Positions 58,401-64,000 of a stretch of DNA of 64,000 nt are shown one piece after another (the stretch's first letter is position 1; each line of letters begins with the position of its first letter). A model generated the notes under the pieces. That model ran no database searches and was not told the origin of the DNA. It saw only the letters and a list, made by a program, of their open reading frames with translations. Made by a program: the position numbers and the translations under genes. The DNA is taken from the NCBI GenBank assembly GCA_030704615.1, contig CM060732.1, positions 8,060,001-8,124,000 on the forward strand, read 5' to 3'. The stretch is from Takakia lepidozioides (lineage: Eukaryota; Streptophyta; Takakiopsida; Takakiales; Takakiaceae).

Positions 58401-59350
58401 TTCCAGAGGGAGAGAGAGGGAGAGAGAGGGAGAATGTACTCATGAGATGTTGGTTGCTGAAGCCTTGTGGCCATAGACCCCATGCCCACTTTGTGTGGAA
58501 CAAAAGGGAGAGAAATTTAATGGTACTTTATAGCGTCCGCGGAAAGCTCAAAGAGCATGTGGGACAAGAGAAAGGAAGAAATAAGAAAGAGAGGGGACCC
58601 ACCACAAGCAGCCCAAAGGCAACTATGCTCAAGGGATTGTGTAAGAGTAAACACCTCGTGGAGGTAAGCTGTGAAGCATTTCTGATCCTCGAAATAGAAG
58701 ACCTCCACGAAAGAGTGGTATTATGGAATAGACAATTGCATCTCCCACGGATCTCATAGTAGAAAGGGAAGTGAAAAAAATGTTCTTCATTTCCGATTTC
58801 CCTGTTTCCAGTGCAAACGGGGCATAGGTGGTCCTCATGTTGCAGGTTGTCCCACCTACCAGTCTCTATCCGCAGACTGTGGGAGCCCTCCCTAAGCCTC
58901 CCCAATGCCCTTAGAAGAGAGGGAGATAGAAACAGACAGGTGATTGGGTCACAGGATTCTTTTGTCATGGAGGACCAAGAATGTCTCCCGATAAAACTGC
59001 AGTTTTGTTGTAAGATTGGCTGGTTTCCATGAGAGAGTGAGAGAGAGAGAGAGATTGTACTCATAAGACATTGTTTGCCAGAGAGAGAGAGAGAGAGAGA
59101 GAGTTTGTGTGTGTGTCGGGGTGTACCCATAAGAGGTTGTTTGCCATAGCCTTGTGGCCATAGACCCCATGCCTAGTTTGGGCAGAACAAAAGGGAACAG
59201 ACACTACCTTTGTGAGGGCTCACTCCGGTAGTGGGACTTACCTTGATATAGACAATTAGTTCAGGCTTTCCAGATATCTTCTAGAAAGCCCTTCAGACAA
59301 GCATCAACCTGCTGTATGTAAGCGAGAGAGAGAGAGAGAGAGAGATGGGC
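58400..59350 (-). mobile_element. LINE 3' fragments, inverted relative to the copy in the ABC transporter intron
   Basis: On the minus strand 58960-58560 reads LRALGRLREGSHSLRIETGR and HEDHLCPVC...NEEHFFHF, the zinc-binding tail of a non-LTR reverse transcriptase (Cys-x2-Cys, then Glu-His-Phe). Further copies of the tail (inverted GGCCACAAGGCTACGGCAAA with CT/GA tracts) lie at 58405-58500 and 59040-59200. The piece 59200-59300 is the inverted counterpart of 10550-10650. Several truncated insertions are stacked here. Confidence 0.65.
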
Positions 59351-59471
59351 TGAAAATTAAGTTTATGACATCAACAGGAGACATCCATGTCTACCCAACT
59401 GGTAGAACCCGCTTCTGATAAAAGAGAGAGAGATGATCAATCTGGAATGTCTTTTTTGGCTGGTGGTACAG

Positions 59472-60020
59472 TTGGTGAAGATCCGGCTACAGCAACAGAG
59501 AGGGCTAGGCCGAGATGATTTGAAGTACCAGGGGCCCTTGCATTGTGCTCGTACAATTATCTGAGAAGAAGGCATTCTGGGGCTATGGTCAGGGGCTGCT
59601 CCCACTGTCCTGCGCAATGGTGTCAACCAGGCGGTTATGTTCAGTGGGAAGAATGCCTGTGACCGTGTCCTTTGGAAGAAAAAAGAGGGTGACAGTCGTA
59701 TTCTTCAGCCGTGGCAATCTATGATCTCTGGGTTTCTAGCTGGAACTGCTGGTCCTCTGGTAACGGGCCCATTCGATGTTGTGAAGACGAGGTTGATGGC
59801 TCAGACCCGGGGTCCAACAGGAGAGCTCCGTTACAATGGGATGGTGCATGCCTTGCATCAAATTTATGCTGATGAAGGGGTGTTGGCACTATGGAGAGGG
59901 TCGCTACCCCGTTTGATGCGGATTCGCCCAGGTCAAGCCATCATGTGGGCTGTCGTCGACCAGGTCACTGGGTTTTATGAACGCAAGTTCTTGAGGCCAG
60001 CTATGGTAGGGGGTAGATAG
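59472..60020 (+). pseudogene. SFC1: Mitochondrial succinate/fumarate carrier, 3' exon (disabled)
   Basis: Begins at an AG acceptor with LVKIRLQQQRG and continues YQGPLHCART, GILGLWSGAAPTVLRNGVNQ, RILQPWQSMISGFLAGTAGP, the carrier signature PFDVVKTRLMAQ, GVLALWRGSLPRLMRI, GQAIMW and a stop at 60018-60020. It supplies the second half of repeat two and all of repeat three. A TGA at 59562-59564 falls where the family has Arg (IIREEG), explained by CGA to TGA. The remainder is otherwise clean, suggesting recent loss. The first exon lies at 22247-22655. Confidence 0.88.
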
Positions 60021-60905
60021 GGAGACAGATAGCAGGGAAAATGAAGCCATATTGAGGAGATAGACTGTATTTATTGACTGTTCCGTATGGCAATGTCCCC
60101 ATGAGATATCCAGCCAGCCAGAGGGGCTCATGTTGTGTAGCTTGGCATAGCTAGTGGAGCAGAGTAGAAGAGGGAATAGGGATGAGAAGAAAAATGAAGG
60201 GCTTTCACTATCACTGCTGCAGGTAGTGGGTTCTATTTTCCGAATAAGTTTCTGCTTTAATGTCCCTTCTTTAAAATCTACCCGAAAGGAGGGTAAGGGG
60301 TTAACGAGAGAGAGTTGGGGGTCAACAATAATGAAGAAATAGACCTATCTACTGGGCTCCAGCACAAGTCAGTTCCTCATAGCGTGAAATTGACTCCTCT
60401 GACGGGCAGGAGGACGAGGGTGAGGGTGAAGGGGAGGCTCCTTCTATTTCATTGTTGAGATCGAAATTTGAATCAAGTCTGGATTGTGTACAAGTTTGAG
60501 CAAATTCTTTCAAGGTGGGCTCAGCTTGAACAAGATGTTCTCTCTCTTTCCCTCCTTTCTCTCTGTCTGATGCAGCCTCGTTTTTCACAATCCATAATGC
60601 TCTTGTCCCAGTTTGGTATGTATACATGCCTTGAAGCTGTGAGATGGAGGTGTGACCAACCCAGAACTGCAAGGAGCCCACAAGGGCGTGCCATTGCCAC
60701 AATCCCGAATATTCTCGTATTATTCTCAGGAAAATAAAGGATATACCTTTGTGATCTCCAGGATAATAGAAATATCCGACCATAATTCTTTTTATACTCC
60801 ACTCCATTTTAAGGAAAAAAAGAAAAAGGAAAGTCTGAAATCTGAAAGGGAGGGAGGGAGGGAGGGAGGGAGGCAGAACTTGGAGACAGAGAGGGAGAGG
60901 GCGTG
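60021..60905. other. Intergenic DNA and ABCF leader
   Basis: Separates the carrier exon from the ABCF gene. A (GGGA)n microsatellite at 60848-60873 and a GAGAGGGAGAGGG tract directly precede the ABCF start codon, matching the purine-rich leader of RPAC2. No gene seen. Confidence 0.45.
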
Positions 60906-63900
60906 ATGGTGAGGAAGAAGGAGGAGGGCAGTGCGGGTGCCACTGTAGGCAAGAGTAAGGGGAAGGATGCATCAAAGTCTGGTAAAGATGCTCCGAAGAA
61001 GGAGCGTCTCTCAGTGTCTGCGTTTCTCTCGAATATTGACAAGCCTAAGCCTGTTGCCGCCCCAAAAGCCAAGCCCAAGATGGGTTCTGCAGCGGGTGCC
61101 TATACATCGGGAATAGATCTACCTCCTTCTGATGATGAAGATGAGGAGGTACTAATTTCTGCTCGGAAGCTCGTCACTGCAGAGTTTTGAGTTTTGAACG
61201 GGTGCCCTGCTCTTCTCTTGTGTCTCTCTGAGGCTCTCTTTGGCTCTGTCTTTGTGTCTTGATGTCTTTTTCTTGTTTCCTGTGCGGGTGCATGCATGTA
61301 CTCCCGAATTGAACATATCGAAGGTAAGAGGGCGTAACTGAACAGAATTTGGAGATTCATGTTTTTACAGGTGTTTGATTGCATGACTACCTATTGTCTC
61401 GGGGTTTTCACGTATGTGAGCCAATGGATCCAGAAGGAGGAATCTCGAGACATAGGGTTCGTGCCGTGAGAACTTCAGGATACTCGTGTAAGCTGAAGAT
61501 TCTGGCTTGGTTTGTTCTATTTCTCAGTCTTATTGTGCAAAAGGAGTTAGCTCCATGACGTCAATAGCTGTGAGGCGCTATTGATTGAAGGGGGCGATTC
61601 ATTCTTTTACTCGAACATTTAGATTTGAAGGCAGACACGGGGCTGGGTTTCCGCATACATGCCAGACTGAGTTTTAGGGTCTGGGTTTCAGGACAGGCCT
61701 CTTAAGTAACCAGTTAGTGGGTGAACCACAAATGAGGCCTGGGAATGGCCTTAAAGCTAAAGTCTTGCAAGTAGATTCAAGCTTGGAACCATTTGGTTAC
61801 ATACGCAAACTATTAGGGTCCGGGATCTCTGTAGTCTGTGTCGTGGGCATTGTCTCCGCAGTTTTAGCCCAAGGGTTTAGTCTCTTGCTTGCATCTGCAG
61901 AATAATAGGGTTTTAAGGATTTCTGTGAATTATTTGTCCGGTGGGAAGTGTTGCAGCCGTTTTGAGACGAGTACAGGTCTGGGGACGTATAGAAATGCCT
62001 GAAGAATGAGTATCTTGTGGAGGCTCGCACCCACGTTTGAACATCAATACCACAATGCTTGTCCTAAATGATACTTTCACCTAGTTTGATATTAGAGGGG
62101 TATTGAACAAATTCTGTTTGTAGACTCCGGTTTGGGCATTGAAGCAGAGAAGGATAAAGTCTGTTTGGCTGGGTACTACAAGAAATCGGAGTCATCTTCA
62201 TTAATTTCGTTTTTGGATTCACTTGAAGCCTGCGTCAATTTTTGCTGTAGACTGAGATAGCAAGCGAGGAGGAAGCTGCCCTTTCAAATAGGCGTGGGCC
62301 AGGGCGTGGGATTGATACTTCTGTCACAGAGCGAGAGGCCAAGAAACGGGAGAAGAGGGAGACAATTTCTGCTCAAGCAGCAGAGTTTGCAAAGCAAGAA
62401 GCTTTGAAAGATGACCAGAATGCTTTTTCTGTAGTGATTGGGACACGGACCTCAGCGGAAGGTATCCAGTTCCACAACCCCCACTCATTGCTGAGCCTTC
62501 GTTGTAAAGAGGAATGTAGTTGGTAAGAGGCGAAAAGACATGATTCTAAGCCCTAGTTAGCTTGTTATCTGCAGAGAAATTGATATCCATGTTACATCAG
62601 GGAGAGCGAGAAAGAGAGAGCGTTGCCATGTTGCATACTACGGCTGCACTCACAACAGTTGTATGTTAGACTTCCAAGAGAAAGGGTAGGGTGAGGGAGA
62701 GGAGGCCATGGAACTTAGTGACTAGGTTGTATCAGAGTTTCAAGCCCCATGCTGTTGCTGAGTGAGCTCCAGTTTCTACTGAACAATCAAACTTTGACCT
62801 GTCTTAGTGTGCAAATAAACACTGCGAAGGAGCTACACTAACAAAGGATTCTGTGTGTACTTGAAGGTGAGGATGCGGCTGATGCGAATGTCAAGGATAT
62901 CAAAATTGACAGCTTCTCAGTGTCTGCCCGTGGCAAGGAGCTGCTGAAAAATACTTCTCTTACCATCGTGCATGGCCGGCGGTATGGATTAGTAGGGCCC
63001 AATGGAAAAGGCAAGTCAACTTTGCTTAAATTGCTGGCATGGCGCCAGATTCCAGTACCTAAGAATATTGATGTGTTGCTAGTTGAGCAAGAAGTTGTAG
63101 GGGATGACCGAATGGCACTTCAGGCAGTTGTTGCTGCCGATGAGGAGTTGATGCGATTGAGGGAGGAGGTTGTGCATTTGCAAGACCTTACCCTGAAGGA
63201 GGAGGATGATTTGGAAAAGGATGATGAAGCTGCTGATGCTGCGGAACAACTTACAGCTGTCTATGAGAAGTTGCAAGCGATGGGAGGAGATGCTGCCGAA
63301 TCACGGGCCTCTAAAATTCTGGTGGGATTGGGTTTTACTAAGGATATGCAGGTAAGGAGTCTCAGTCTCTATACTTGTTGTTTGCTGTATTACATCTTAA
63401 TCCAGTTGTAGATAGTTCCACTGGTAGCTGGACACCTGGTTGGTGTTGATGCTTGCAAAGTAGGGGGACCTGCCTCTCATGCTATAGTTTTGGGAACAAC
63501 AGAGGAGGTGTAAGTCAGCTGGGTAAATTCTTGTTCCTCAAGGAGTCTCTGTGAGGGGCAGTGTTGATTGGTACTTGATTCCCATGTCAAGATTATGGTC
63601 TTTGAGAGAGCCCTTGCCCTGTGTCCCTCTCAATATTATATCTGCACCCTCTACCAGGAACTGATGAAGTCCGTGGGGAGTTATCACAGCGGGTCACTGT
63701 TATGCAGGATATAGTTGATTTGTCTGAACTCTTAGATTGACTCTCGAAGTTATGAGACAACATTCTTTCCGGTTTTCTTCCTTTTCTATCTTCCAAGTGG
63801 GCTGTCCTGGATACTTGGTGCTGGTGCTGGTGTTTCCATCTTTGAAAGCTCTTCTTTATCCTGGATGTGACTATTTGGATACCTCTCAACTATGAGTTCA

Positions 63901-64000
63901 GAGTTACTAGGCTCTTTTTTTTTTATATCTGAATGCAGGGTAGGTCAACAAAGTCTTTCAGTGGGGGCTGGCGCATGCGTATCTCACTGGCACGTGCTCT
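60906..64000 (+). CDS. GCN20/ABCF4-type ABC protein, 5' part (runs off the window)
   Basis: Soluble protein of the ABCF class (two ATPase domains, no membrane span), which acts with ribosomes in translation control. Exons 60906-61148, 62251-62461, 62867-63351 and 63939 onward join in phase. The first 81 residues are Lys-rich and contain KKERLSVSAFLSNIDKPK and GIDLPPSDDEDEE. Exon 2 ends with DDQNAFSVVIG. Exon 3 holds ADANVKDIKIDSFSVSARGK, the Walker A GPNGKGKST (about 63000), LLAWRQIPVPKNIDVLLVEQ, an acidic coiled-coil insert and ASKILVGLGFTKDMQ. Exon 4 starts RSTKSFSGGWRMRISLARA, the signature motif, and the window ends there. The protein should continue for about 370 more residues. The motifs match plant ABCF4 closely. 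ATG 60906 follows a GA-rich leader. Confidence 0.92.

Larger units (their letters stand above)
22656..59471 (+). other. 36.8-kb intron of the carrier gene filled with nested mobile elements
   Basis: The donor after GAG at 22655 and the acceptor TACAG at 59467-59471 join the carrier reading frame without loss (PFE followed by LVKIRLQQQ). Everything between lies inside one intron, or was inserted into it. The contents are listed separately. Confidence 0.7.

Noticed and set aside
1-64000. Alternative genetic code with TGA as sense codon
   Set aside because: Intact host genes (RPAC2, ABC transporter, TMEM230-type, COA3-like) use TGA or the other standard stops at their conserved ends, and in-frame TGA occurs only in decayed elements and the carrier pseudogene.

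Overview
The window is nuclear DNA of a streptophyte, most likely a charophyte green alga of the Chara type. The evidence is intron-rich host genes with GT/AG borders, degenerate PPR (PLS type) and OSB-type PDF-motif exons, very long TE-filled introns, and a Gypsy retrotransposon with a C5 DNA methyltransferase domain in its pol ORF. Retrotransposon-borne DNMTs are known to me from charophytes and dinoflagellates. Species assignment is inference.

Left part (1-22 kb) holds ordinary host genes. In order they are: two terminal exons of an unrecognised minus-strand gene (89-649); RPAC2/AC19, the shared subunit of RNA polymerases I and III (1913-4213); an 11-exon TAP-like half ABC transporter of 919 residues (6201-12841); a TMEM230-type membrane protein (15636-16416); a short nucleoside-monophosphate kinase on the minus strand with an MGCSCSKKK N-terminus and an altered P-loop (17570-19042); and a COA3-like cytochrome oxidase assembly factor (20759-21022, minus). 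The right edge (60906-64000) holds the 5' part of a GCN20/ABCF4-type ABC protein.

Middle part (22.2-60.0 kb) is a mitochondrial succinate/fumarate carrier gene broken into two exons 36.8 kb apart, both carrying disabling changes. Its intron holds a nest of mobile elements. A minus-strand Ty3/Gypsy element (about 23.3-46.5 kb) encodes gag, protease, a truncated C5-DNMT fused in frame after the protease, RT, RNase H, integrase and a C-terminal PHD finger. An 850-bp CACTA-type element with a perfect 3-bp target duplication sits in its pol region. A 16.1-kb element with CACTA termini (29694-45796) sits in its gag. Inside that lie F-box, PPR and PDF-motif gene fragments, and inside those a probable Mutator-like element (32841-44210). 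The Mutator-like element has a divergent gene pair: a degenerate transposase (+) and a circularly permuted N4/N6-type DNA methyltransferase-like gene (-).

Two introns of the methyltransferase-like gene contain eleven copies of a short imperfect palindrome whose arms vary together between copies. The strongest candidates for something undescribed are the permuted methyltransferase-like gene with these palindromes, and the Gypsy polyprotein that combines a DNA methyltransferase with a PHD finger. This copy of both elements is decayed, so it shows architecture rather than activity. From 46.5 to 60 kb the DNA is mostly PPR/PDF fragments, LINE 3' ends and minisatellites.
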